Of a stretch of 7,764 nucleotides of DNA, positions 1-7,045 are shown piece after piece. The stretch is taken from positions 5,618-13,381 of the forward strand of contig MGOK01000080.1 of NCBI GenBank assembly GCA_001795335.1, in the 5' to 3' direction. Position numbers and translations under genes: made by a program. How positions within the stretch are numbered: position 1 is the stretch's first letter; each line of letters opens with the position of its first letter. Below the pieces are notes generated by a model, which was given only the letters and a program-made list of their open reading frames with translations, did no database searches and was not told the DNA's origin. Source of the DNA: Chloroflexi bacterium RBG_19FT_COMBO_55_16. Its GTDB lineage: Bacteria; Chloroflexota; Anaerolineae; Anaerolineales; UBA4823.

Positions 1-21
1 GATGGAGTCTTGTTCACTCAT
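1..21 (-). CDS. Start of a further operon gene, 5' end only (seven codons)
   Basis: An ATG at 21-19 on the minus strand opens a frame reading MSEQDSI up to the window edge. It lies 9 bases after the stop codon of the aldolase/dehydrogenase gene, which is typical operon spacing. Only a weak purine-rich stretch (GAGATAGG, overlapping the previous stop codon) could serve as ribosome binding site. Seven residues do not allow a family assignment. From the pathway, a sugar kinase (fuculokinase or rhamnulokinase) is the missing step and would fit here, but that is inference from context only. The frame could also turn out not to be a gene. Confidence 0.4.
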
Positions 22-30
22 CGTAAGCGC

Positions 31-2094
31 CTATCTCATGTAGGCTGCCATGACGCCGCCATCCACGGTCAGGACGCCGCCTGTCGTGCGGCTGGCGCGC
101 GGGCCAGCCAGGAAGCTGATCGCCTCGGCGATGTTCTCAGGATAGACGTTGACCTTCAGTGTGGTGCGCTGCCGGTAAAATTCTTCCAGCTCTTCAGGCT
201 TGATCCCATAACCTGCCGCCCTGGCCTGGCGCCAACCCTGGTCCCAGATGCTACTCCCCTGGATGACGGCATCGGGCATGACTACGTTGACCCGGATGCC
301 ATGTTCTCCGCCCTCCTCAGCCAGGCAGCGCGCCATTTGCAGCTCGGCGGCTTTGGCCGCTCCGTAGACTGAGGCGTTCTTGGCTGCGACCACGCTGTTT
401 TTGCTGGCTACGTAAACCAGGCTTCCGGCCATTTGCTGCTGGATCCAGACCCGGAAGGCCTCCCGGCTGACCAGGAAATAGCCTTTCGCCAGGATGTCCA
501 TCGTGCGATCCCAATCGGCCAGGCGCACTTCCTCGATCGGCGCGCTGATGGCGATGCCGGCGTTGCTCACCACGATGTCGACACCTCCATAAGCCAGGAC
601 CACCTGTTCGAACGCCTCGGACACAGCAGCCTCGTCGGTCACGTCGCAATGAACAGCCATCGCACGGCGAAAGCCTTGAGATTTGTCAATCTCTTCAGCG
701 ACAGCTTGCGCCCCTTCCAGGTTGATGTCGAAGATAGCCACGTGAGCGCCGTCCTGCGCCAATCGGCGGGCGGGGGCGCGACCGATCCCGCTTGCCCCGC
801 CGGTCACCACTGCCACTCTTCCAGCCAGCTCGCGGGGCGGGGGTTTTACGGTTAATTTATACAGCTCCAGCGGCCAGTACTCGATATCGTAAGCCTCCTG
901 GGGATCAAGGCTGACAAACTGGCTCAAGGACTGGCTGCCCTGGATGACCTGGATGGCGCGCTGGTAAAGCTGGCGGCTGACGCCAGCGGCCTGGGCGTCG
1001 GCGCCGGTCGTGACCATGCCAATTCCGGGGATCAGGATCACCCTGGGATAGGGATCGCCTATCTTATCCCCGGCGTGGCTGCAGGCTGCAAAGTAAGCAT
1101 TGTATGTGGCAACGAAAGTCTCGATACCAGCAGCCAGCCTGGCGGAGAGTGCTTTTTCGCCTTCCGCGGGTCGCCAGTCCACGAACAAGGGCAGGCGCTT
1201 GGTGTGCACCAAGTGGTCTGGGCAGGCCGCCCCTACCTGGGAGAGCTTGTCCGCGCCTGCGCTGCCCGTAAATGCAAGCACTTCCGGACTATCGTCCACC
1301 TGCAATATGGCAGGGCGTTCTTTACTGACTGCGCCGCGTAGTTCAGGCAAGACCCTGGCCAACACCTGGCGGCGTTCCTCGGCGGCCAGGGCAGGCACGC
1401 TGCTCCCAGGGAAGATCACCCGTCCCTGGCGGCGGCTATAGATGAAGTCCTCCGCTTCCTGGATAACCCGGATGGATTGCTGATAACATTCCTGGCTGGT
1501 TTCTCCCCAGGTGAGCAGGCCGTGCTTGCCCATCACAACCAGATCAGCTTTCGGGTTTGCCCGTATCCCTTGGGCGATCCATTTGCTCAGCGTAAATCCC
1601 GGGCGAGTGTAGTCGACCCATACAGCTCGTTCTCCCCACAGCTCCTGGCACAGCTCCTGGCCACCTGAGGCGCACGCCAGGCTGATCACCGCGTCGGGGT
1701 GGGTATGATCAACGTGCCTGGCGGGGGTGAAGGCATGCAACAGGGTCTCGATCGACTGGCGCGGCCGGTTGAGGGCGTGCGTACAGTGTGAGAGGTAAGC
1801 GACCATCTCCTCGTCGCTCATCGCCTGGCGGGCGATCAAGGGAGTGATCTCAGCCAGACGCAGCCCTGCGAAGCCCTGTTCGGTGATATCGGCCACATCG
1901 CTGCCAGACCCTTTGACCCATAATACCTCCATCGAGCGACCCAAATGGTCTGTTTCCATTATTTTGGCGCTGGTGTTGCCGCCATAGATATTAACCACGC
2001 GGCGGTCGCTCCCTAAAAGGTTGCTGCGATATACCAGTCCACCAAGCTCAGGCAGTTGTCCTGCTTCTTTCTCATTCCAAAGATTTTTCGGCAT
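31..2094 (-). CDS. rhaEW: Bifunctional class II sugar-phosphate aldolase / short-chain dehydrogenase (RhaEW type)
   Basis: This 687-residue fusion has the usual length for the rhamnulose-1-phosphate aldolase/alcohol dehydrogenase family. The first ~415 residues are a class II aldolase region: GGNTS at 38-42, the SIET motif with probable catalytic Glu116, the metal-binding HTH at 130-132 and a third likely metal ligand His191 in GKHGLLTWG. Residues ~424-687 are an SDR domain: TGGASGIG at 431-438, Asp456 after the second strand (favours NAD over NADP), NAG at 511-513, and the catalytic set Ser564, Tyr577, Lys581. In characterised family members the aldolase half cleaves L-rhamnulose-1-phosphate to dihydroxyacetone phosphate and L-lactaldehyde, and the SDR half oxidises lactaldehyde to lactate. 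Beside fucI it may act on L-fuculose-1-phosphate instead. One oddity is Pro441 in the helix after the glycine motif (GRAPARR), where small aliphatic residues are common. Cytoplasmic, with no signal peptide. It starts 38 bases after the preceding gene. Confidence 0.93.
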   Translation of the reverse strand: MPKNLWNEKEAGQLPELGGLVYRSNLLGSDRRVVNIYGGNTSAKIMETDHLGRSMEVLWVKGSGSDVADITEQGFAGLRLAEITPLIARQAMSDEEMVAYLSHCTHALNRPRQSIETLLHAFTPARHVDHTHPDAVISLACASGGQELCQELWGERAVWVDYTRPGFTLSKWIAQGIRANPKADLVVMGKHGLLTWGETSQECYQQSIRVIQEAEDFIYSRRQGRVIFPGSSVPALAAEERRQVLARVLPELRGAVSKERPAILQVDDSPEVLAFTGSAGADKLSQVGAACPDHLVHTKRLPLFVDWRPAEGEKALSARLAAGIETFVATYNAYFAACSHAGDKIGDPYPRVILIPGIGMVTTGADAQAAGVSRQLYQRAIQVIQGSQSLSQFVSLDPQEAYDIEYWPLELYKLTVKPPPRELAGRVAVVTGGASGIGRAPARRLAQDGAHVAIFDINLEGAQAVAEEIDKSQGFRRAMAVHCDVTDEAAVSEAFEQVVLAYGGVDIVVSNAGIAISAPIEEVRLADWDRTMDILAKGYFLVSREAFRVWIQQQMAGSLVYVASKNSVVAAKNASVYGAAKAAELQMARCLAEEGGEHGIRVNVVMPDAVIQGSSIWDQGWRQARAAGYGIKPEELEEFYRQRTTLKVNVYPENIAEAISFLAGPRASRTTGGVLTVDGGVMAAYMR

Positions 2095-2107
2095 TGATAA
2101 ATCATCA

Positions 2108-2112
2108 CTCCG
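2108..2112 (-). promoter_or_regulatory. Probable ribosome binding site of the aldolase/dehydrogenase gene
   Basis: On the minus strand CGGAG lies 13 bases before the ATG at 2094. This is longer than the usual 5-10 base spacing, but it is the best match in the gap. The upstream GTG and ATG between it and the chosen start are in another frame. The N-terminal protein motif (NLWNEKEA, then VYRSNLLG) fits the family from the chosen ATG. Confidence 0.4.
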
Positions 2113-2132
2113 TTTACGAAATGGCGTTACTT

Positions 2133-3158
2133 TTATTGGGCTTTGATCGGATCATGCTCAGGTGCTTCACAAAATGCCTGGAATACTTCGTCTGTGACAG
2201 CCGCCGGCACCTCGCAGCCCGGGCTGAGCATATAGCGTGCCCCCTGGGCTAATCGCAGGCACTCTATCGCCCGCGCTGCGCAGGTTTCTGAGCTGGCCTG
2301 GAGCATATCCGCCACGGGGTCGAGGTTGCCTTTGAAGCACTTGCCAGCCCTGGTATAAACTTCCCGAGCTGCCGAGAATTTTACCAGGTGGTCCACGTTG
2401 AACAGATCGGCCCCGGAAAAGACCATATCGGCCAGGAGATGCCCGGTTTTACCGCAGATGTGCAGCTTGACCAGGGCGCCAGCCTGGTGGACGGCCTCAC
2501 ACACGCGTTGTTCGTAAGGCAGGGCGAACTGGCGGTACATCCTGGCTGAGATCAAAGAGGCAGCTGCGTCGCCAGCCCCGATCATCGGCGCGCCAGCCTC
2601 TACCTGCATCAGGCAAAAATCGATCACGGCTTCGGTCAGGAAGTCCAGCAATTGGTGGGCCAGCCTGGGTTGGTCGACCAGCATCAACAGGAACTCGGAG
2701 ACGCCACACACGGAACACGCTTCGGCGAACGGCATGTCCACCCAACCCAACACCAGGCACTCGTCCCCGGCGGCTTGCACCATCTCGCCCACGGCCAGGG
2801 TGCGATCTGCCATCCGGCTTTCTGGACGGAAACCATGCGGTCTTTTAAGGTTTCTCAGGTCGTGCTCGGAACGTACCAGGGGTTTTGCCAGGTAAGGGGG
2901 CTTATCTTCTGGATAAACCATCTCACCGCCCAGATCGGCCGAAATCCGAAAGGCGTCGCTGCAGGCGGTGATGGCGTCGACTCCAAAGGCCTGGCGAACC
3001 TTGAGCTGCGCCTCAGCCATGATATGGCCGTGCGAGGCGAACTGGCGATAAGAGACTCCCAACCGGTCCGCCGAGAAGGACATCAGCAGCGGGAACACAG
3101 GCACCCGGTCCACCGGAGCTCCCTGGATGGAGGCTAAACAACGTTCCTTGCTATTCAT
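2133..3158 (-). CDS. Uroporphyrinogen-decarboxylase-superfamily protein, MtaA/MtbA-like cobamide methyltransferase type
   Basis: This 341-residue protein has the length and layout of the methylcobamide:coenzyme M methyltransferase branch (MtaA, MtbA) of the URO-D superfamily. It opens with the typical MNSKERCLASIQG and then VDRVPVFP. It carries the zinc motif His-x-Cys...Cys: His233 and Cys235 in KLHICG, and Cys315 in SPGCEVP. These positions are very close to those of MtaA. The arginine-rich RQAGR motif near the N-terminus of true HemE is absent, so heme synthesis is unlikely. Members of this branch move a methyl group between a corrinoid and a thiol or another acceptor, but many bacterial homologues in sugar operons have no known substrate. 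No corrinoid-binding partner is visible in the window. It sits 29 bases after fucI and 38 bases before the aldolase gene. Its ribosome binding site is poor (only CAGAA before the ATG), so translation may be coupled to upstream reading. The family assignment is sure; the role is unknown. Confidence 0.88.
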   Translation of the reverse strand: MNSKERCLASIQGAPVDRVPVFPLLMSFSADRLGVSYRQFASHGHIMAEAQLKVRQAFGVDAITACSDAFRISADLGGEMVYPEDKPPYLAKPLVRSEHDLRNLKRPHGFRPESRMADRTLAVGEMVQAAGDECLVLGWVDMPFAEACSVCGVSEFLLMLVDQPRLAHQLLDFLTEAVIDFCLMQVEAGAPMIGAGDAAASLISARMYRQFALPYEQRVCEAVHQAGALVKLHICGKTGHLLADMVFSGADLFNVDHLVKFSAAREVYTRAGKCFKGNLDPVADMLQASSETCAARAIECLRLAQGARYMLSPGCEVPAAVTDEVFQAFCEAPEHDPIKAQ

Positions 3159-3187
3159 CGAATTCTGGGCGTGAAAAATCGCATAGA

Positions 3188-4999
3188 CTAGCCGTACAAC
3201 GGCCCGAAGTTGGCGCAGGCGCGGAAATCAGCGCCCTCCAAATCCAGCGTGCCAAAGGCGGTCCAGGCATGCGGCCGGTAAACCTTCTCCTCAGGCACGT
3301 TGTGCATATATACCGGGATGCGCAACATGGAAGCCAGGGTGATCAGGTCAGAGCCGATATGTCCGTAGGAGAGCGCACCGTGGTTAGCGCCCCAGTTGTT
3401 CATCACGCTATAGACGTCGCGGAACGGGCCGCTGCCGGTCGTGTTGGGTACGAACCAGGTGGTTGGCCAGGTCGGGTTGGTGCGCTCGTCAAGGCTGCGA
3501 TGCACGTCGTCCGGCAGGTCGACCGTGTAGCCCTCAGCGATCTGCAAGGCTGGCCCCAGCCCTTTCACCAGATTGAGCCGGCACATGGTGACCGGCATCC
3601 CGCCGCGCGTCCTGAAACGCGTCGACCAACCGCCGCCGCGGAAATATTCGGTCATACCGGCGTGCCAGGTTGTCGCTCCCAGGCAACGCTTGACTTCTTC
3701 TGGAGTGATCTGCCAGAAAGGTTTCATCGCTGGCTGGCTGTCGATCTCTTGCTGGCCCGTGGCGTCCAGCGCCGCCGGCCCGGAGTTAATCAGGTGCAGG
3801 AAACCGCCCGCCGCGCGCCCGGTGAGATTGTAGCCGGTCACACGTTGGACTGCGGTTGGGCTCCAGTATGTGCGCACGTCAGCGAAGATCTGGGCTGTGC
3901 CAGTCAGCAGGTGACCGAAGAGCATACTCACCCCGTTCAGGGCATCGTTTTCAGTGGCGAAGATGTAGGGCTGGCGAATGCCGTTCCAATCAAAGGAGGA
4001 GCTGAGAATGGCTTCCATGAAGTCGCCGTTCGGGAAGTGGTCGGTCCACTGGCGCTGTCCCTGGAAGCCACCGGCGATGGCGTTGCGCCCCTGGGCTTCC
4101 TCGGTGTAGCCCAGCCCGGCCAGGCGGGGATTACCGACCATCAGGTCGCGGGCGATCAAAGCCATCTTGACGGAGGTAGCCCAGTCCTGGTCTTTCTGCG
4201 CCCGGCTGCGGGTGTGCTTGGAATCATTGTAGTCCTTACCCTCCGGACAATTGGCCTTAACCCAGGAGATGGCCCGCTCGTACTCCTCTTTATCGAAGAT
4301 CTCCTCGGCGATGCGCCGGGTGAATTCGCTCATATCGATCGATTCCACCCGCATCCCCAGGTAGCTCTCGAAGAAAGGCTGGTCGACGATCGAGCCAGCG
4401 ATACCCATCGAGACACCACCCATCGCGGCGTAAGATTTGCCGCGCATCCAGGCCACGCTTAGCCCAGCCCGAGCGAAGCGCAGCAGTTTACCCTGCACGT
4501 CCTCGGGGATAGTCATATCGCCCAGGTCCTGGACATCCCTTCCATAAATGCCGAAGGCGGGCAAACCTTTTTGAGCGTGTGCGGCCAGGACGGCTGCCAG
4601 GTAAACGGCCCCCGGGCGATTTGAGCCATTGAATCCCCATACAGCTTTAGGAATCAGGGGGTCCATGTCCATCGTCTCCGCACCATAGCACCAGCACGGC
4701 GTGACTGTGAGGGACACCCCTACTCCTTCCTTTGCAAACTTAGCCGCGCATTGAGCCGCCTCCGCCACACCGCCGATGCAGGTGTCGGCGATCACGCATT
4801 CGACCGGCAGGCCGTTGGCATGGCGCAGGTTGGCGCTCAGGAAAGCAGCCACATTCCTGGCCATCTCCAGGGTGGTATCTTCGAGCGTTTCGCGCACGCC
4901 TTTCCGGCGCCCATCGATGGCTGGGCGAATGCCGATCTTGGGTATTTCGCCGATCAGGCGGTTGAGGGGTGGGTTCATTTTGATTTCTAAGTCAGCCAT
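3188..4999 (-). CDS. fucI: L-fucose isomerase
   Basis: This 603-residue protein aligns by eye with E. coli FucI (591 residues) along its whole length with long identical blocks, for example KIGIRP at 21-26, TPCWCYG at 100-106, [13 protein letters not shown] at 194-206 and [10 protein letters not shown] at 507-516. The metal and catalytic residues are present: Glu350 in ATEND (E. coli Glu337), Asp374 in FADVRTYW (Asp361) and His540 in GANHG (His528). The enzyme converts L-fucose to L-fuculose, needs Mn2+, works in the cytoplasm as a hexamer, and in many bacteria also isomerises D-arabinose. The extra length is at the N-terminus (about 13 residues) and is supported by a strong Shine-Dalgarno before this ATG; an in-frame Met8 is a possible alternative start. 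It is the first gene after the 88-base gap and is followed after 29 bases by the URO-D-family gene. No broken or missing motif was seen. Confidence 0.96.
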   Translation of the reverse strand: MADLEIKMNPPLNRLIGEIPKIGIRPAIDGRRKGVRETLEDTTLEMARNVAAFLSANLRHANGLPVECVIADTCIGGVAEAAQCAAKFAKEGVGVSLTVTPCWCYGAETMDMDPLIPKAVWGFNGSNRPGAVYLAAVLAAHAQKGLPAFGIYGRDVQDLGDMTIPEDVQGKLLRFARAGLSVAWMRGKSYAAMGGVSMGIAGSIVDQPFFESYLGMRVESIDMSEFTRRIAEEIFDKEEYERAISWVKANCPEGKDYNDSKHTRSRAQKDQDWATSVKMALIARDLMVGNPRLAGLGYTEEAQGRNAIAGGFQGQRQWTDHFPNGDFMEAILSSSFDWNGIRQPYIFATENDALNGVSMLFGHLLTGTAQIFADVRTYWSPTAVQRVTGYNLTGRAAGGFLHLINSGPAALDATGQQEIDSQPAMKPFWQITPEEVKRCLGATTWHAGMTEYFRGGGWSTRFRTRGGMPVTMCRLNLVKGLGPALQIAEGYTVDLPDDVHRSLDERTNPTWPTTWFVPNTTGSGPFRDVYSVMNNWGANHGALSYGHIGSDLITLASMLRIPVYMHNVPEEKVYRPHAWTAFGTLDLEGADFRACANFGPLYG

Positions 5000-5008
5000 G
5001 GTTTACTA

Positions 5009-5013
5009 CTCCT
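5009..5013 (-). promoter_or_regulatory. Strong ribosome binding site of fucI
   Basis: AGGAG on the minus strand, 9 bases before the ATG at 4999. It is the best Shine-Dalgarno match in the window and fixes the fucI start at the first ATG rather than the in-frame Met8. Confidence 0.75.
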
Positions 5014-5026
5014 AATTGATAATGCG

Positions 5027-5053
5027 ACACGGATTTCACAGATTTCACTGATC
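5027..5053 (-). repeat. Short-period direct repeat in the AOR-fucI gap
   Basis: On the plus strand GATTTCACA (5032-5040) is followed directly by GATTTCACT (5041-5049) and then GATC, with ACACG before. On the minus strand this reads as two tandem copies of a GTGAAATC-type 9-mer. The remaining intergenic bases show no such periodicity. Similar GTGAAATC-type stretches are, from memory, common between genes in various environmental bacterial genomes, so this may be one copy of a dispersed intergenic element. Its function is unknown. Confidence 0.5.
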
Positions 5054-5054
5054 T

Positions 5055-5077
5055 TTCCTGCGAAGGAACGCTCGCAG
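5055..5077 (-). other. Two overlapping small inverted repeats after the AOR gene
   Basis: TTCCT (5055-5059) pairs with AGGAA (5064-5068) around a 4-base loop, and CTGCGA (5058-5063) pairs with TCGCAG (5072-5077) around an 8-base loop. The two stems share bases and are mutually exclusive. They begin 10 bases after the AOR stop codon in transcription order. No run of T follows, so this is not a standard intrinsic terminator. It could be an RNA stability or processing hairpin between the AOR and fucI cistrons, or part of the same dispersed element as the adjoining repeat. Confidence 0.35.
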
Positions 5078-5087
5078 CGACAGCTGG

Positions 5088-7016
5088 TCAAACCTTTTCA
5101 GAAAATCCCTCCTGTACCACCCATGCCAGGTGGTGGTCGAGCAAGGTCTCGTAGATTGGCCGGCCAGCGTCATCCCAGCCCAGCATACGGTAATAAGTCT
5201 TGATCGCTGCCATAAAGGCTTCCCGGTCGAGGCGTTTCCCGTCCCAGCGCGCCCCCGGCATACGCAAAGGCTCTTCGAAGAAGCGTGCTGGCAGAGTATC
5301 CTCGGCTGCGGTTAACCCCTCCCTCAGGTTGTAGACTCGCATGAGGTGCAGGCGCCGCTCGCCGAAGCGCATGATCTCGTAGGCGGAGGTGTTCCAGCCA
5401 GTCACCGCGCCCAATAGTTCAGTCATATCCTGCAGGCTTAGGACGCGTGTGGGGGCGATGGCGAAAATGCACAGGTCGAGCGCGTCGGCGGCAGACCAGA
5501 GGGTCGCCAGGGCTTTGAAATTGCGGACCTTGTCCTCTCCCAGGTAGTCCATCGGGATGCGCTCCAGGATGCCTACCGTGCGCGAGCTATCCAGGGTATG
5601 CTCCCAGCCCACCAGGGTGTCATAATCCCAATCGTGCTCGCAAATCTCGTAACGCGGCCCCACCGGAGCCGTGGCATAACCCAGGGCCAGGTTGGTCTGG
5701 GTGCGCGGCTCGAAGCATACCATCTCTTGCCCCTTCACTTGCAGGGCATAACGTCCGGCCTCACCGCCGATCTGCGCCGCAGCGCGCAGGGAGCCTTCGG
5801 CCAGCAGGTCGCCAAACCCTCGCCGGTCAGCAATATCCCTGATCATCGCCAAAACGGCAGCCGAGTCTCCGAAGCGCAGCGGCTGATCGACCATACTTTG
5901 CGGCAGCAAACCCAATTCAGCGCATTCCATCGCCATCGAAAGGGTGAAGCCGAGGGAGGTGGGATCCATGCCCAGCTCGTTGCACAGCACGTTGGCCTTG
6001 AAGATCGTCTCCAGGTCGGAGATGCCCAGGTTCGGTCCGAGCGTCCCGGTGATCTCCTGGTGGATAGCACCGGCGCGCGGGTCGTAAGTAGTGTCGTCGT
6101 TGGCGCCAAAGAACTTGATGCAATTGTTTGGGCAGCCGGGGCATTCGCCATCGTGGCGGTAAAACGGCAGGAACAACCTGGCTTCGTAGGCGCCGGCGGC
6201 CGCGAAGATCGCGTCGCGATAATTGCGCGTGCATAGGGCGGCGTCCAGGCCGTGCAGGTGAACCCAGGCCGAGAAGCCGGGCGGGTCGAGCTGCCAGCGA
6301 GTGAGGGCGTTGTCGCGCATCTTTGCCCGATAGGTGTCGGTGATGCGGGTGCAGGTTCGTTCGTCGGCGACCGGTGGGTGGTGGTCGCCCCGGATCACGA
6401 CCGCTTTCAGGCGCTTGGAACCCATTACCGCCCCCATCCCCATACGAGCGGCCTGGTAGCTGCGCTCGCTGACCAGGCTGGCAAAGCGCACCAGTCGCTC
6501 GCCAGCCGGACCGATGACAGCTGTGTGGATCTCGCTCCCCAGCCGGTTCTCCAGTCCATCGACGGTTTGCGACACCGGGAGTCCCCACAGTTCTAAGGCA
6601 TCCTGGAATGTTACCTGTCCACCTTCGATGACTGCTATTGTAGGTCGTTCGGCCGCGCCGTGAAACACCAGGCTGTCCACGCCGCTGCCCTTGAGGGCAA
6701 CGCCAAAGGGTCCTTCGCAGCGCGCCTCGCCGATGCCACTGGTGAGTGGGCTTTTCGCGGCGACGGTGTAACGCGCCAGGCCGGCGTAGGGGTGTCCGGC
6801 TACAACACTGGATGTCAGGATCAGCAGGTTGGCCGGGTCAAAGGCGTCTATGCCAGGGGCACAATCCCGCAAGAGATAATAAGTCGCAAGCAGGCCTCCA
6901 CCGCCATAGATGCGCCAGAAGGGCTCGTCAGGCAGCTCGACCCAGCTGCGCTGCGCGGCGAGGTCGACGTGCAGCACTTTCCCGTGATAGCCGAAACGGT
7001 TAATATTATCGGGCAT
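5088..7016 (-). CDS. Aldehyde:ferredoxin oxidoreductase family protein (tungsten/molybdenum bis-pterin enzyme)
   Basis: This 642-residue protein has the usual length for the AOR family. The N-terminal pterin-binding domain spans about residues 8-210: GYHGKVLHVDL, the GGGGL loop at 38-42, AAKSPLTSG at 86-94, and MGMGAVMGSKRLKAVVIRG near 192-210. The C-terminal domains follow. The four likely [4Fe-4S] ligands are present: Cys292, Cys295 and Cys299 in CPGCPNNC, and Cys516 in LDLCIF. The conserved CNELGMDP block is at 345-352. AOR enzymes oxidise aldehydes to carboxylic acids and pass electrons to ferredoxin; they are cytoplasmic and oxygen sensitive. In the block ALGYATAPVG (444-453), where archaeal AORs usually have a His shortly after the Gly, this protein reads PRYEICEHDWD with Tyr456 and His461, so the active site may differ and the substrate is uncertain. 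In this operon L-lactaldehyde or another sugar-derived aldehyde is a reasonable guess. The gene starts 29 bases after the epimerase-like gene. Confidence 0.93.
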   Translation of the reverse strand: MPDNINRFGYHGKVLHVDLAAQRSWVELPDEPFWRIYGGGGLLATYYLLRDCAPGIDAFDPANLLILTSSVVAGHPYAGLARYTVAAKSPLTSGIGEARCEGPFGVALKGSGVDSLVFHGAAERPTIAVIEGGQVTFQDALELWGLPVSQTVDGLENRLGSEIHTAVIGPAGERLVRFASLVSERSYQAARMGMGAVMGSKRLKAVVIRGDHHPPVADERTCTRITDTYRAKMRDNALTRWQLDPPGFSAWVHLHGLDAALCTRNYRDAIFAAAGAYEARLFLPFYRHDGECPGCPNNCIKFFGANDDTTYDPRAGAIHQEITGTLGPNLGISDLETIFKANVLCNELGMDPTSLGFTLSMAMECAELGLLPQSMVDQPLRFGDSAAVLAMIRDIADRRGFGDLLAEGSLRAAAQIGGEAGRYALQVKGQEMVCFEPRTQTNLALGYATAPVGPRYEICEHDWDYDTLVGWEHTLDSSRTVGILERIPMDYLGEDKVRNFKALATLWSAADALDLCIFAIAPTRVLSLQDMTELLGAVTGWNTSAYEIMRFGERRLHLMRVYNLREGLTAAEDTLPARFFEEPLRMPGARWDGKRLDREAFMAAIKTYYRMLGWDDAGRPIYETLLDHHLAWVVQEGFSEKV

Positions 7017-7019
7017 GCT

Positions 7020-7026
7020 TCCCTTC
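7020..7026 (-). promoter_or_regulatory. Ribosome binding site of the AOR family gene
   Basis: GAAGGGA on the minus strand lies 3 bases before the ATG at 7016. It is purine-rich but set closer than usual. It supports this ATG, which also places the family's first conserved block (GYHGKVLHVDL) at residue 9. Confidence 0.5.
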
Positions 7027-7045
7027 TGTTCGCTCTTTCTATAGC

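Noticed and set aside
433..855. Plus-strand open frame of 140 codons opposite the dehydrogenase domain
   Set aside because: It overlaps the conserved SDR region on the other strand and shows no family motif or ribosome binding site.
2133..3158. True uroporphyrinogen decarboxylase (HemE) of heme synthesis
   Set aside because: The N-terminal RQAGR motif of HemE is missing and the His-x-Cys...Cys zinc motif of the MtaA branch is present. The neighbours are sugar genes.
3269..4462. Long plus-strand open frame of 397 codons opposite fucI
   Set aside because: It lies wholly antisense to a clear, fully conserved FucI. Its translation has no recognisable domain and looks like a GC-rich shadow frame.
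5055..5077. Intrinsic terminator after the AOR gene
   Set aside because: The stems are only 5-6 base pairs and no T-run follows on the transcribed strand, so termination is not supported.
5000..5087. Internal sigma-70 promoter before fucI
   Set aside because: CATTAT could pass as a -10 box, but no acceptable -35 hexamer sits at the right distance, so it is not listed.
5598..6236. Plus-strand open frame of 212 codons opposite the AOR gene
   Set aside because: It is antisense to conserved AOR sequence including the cluster-binding cysteines, and its translation has no recognisable domain.
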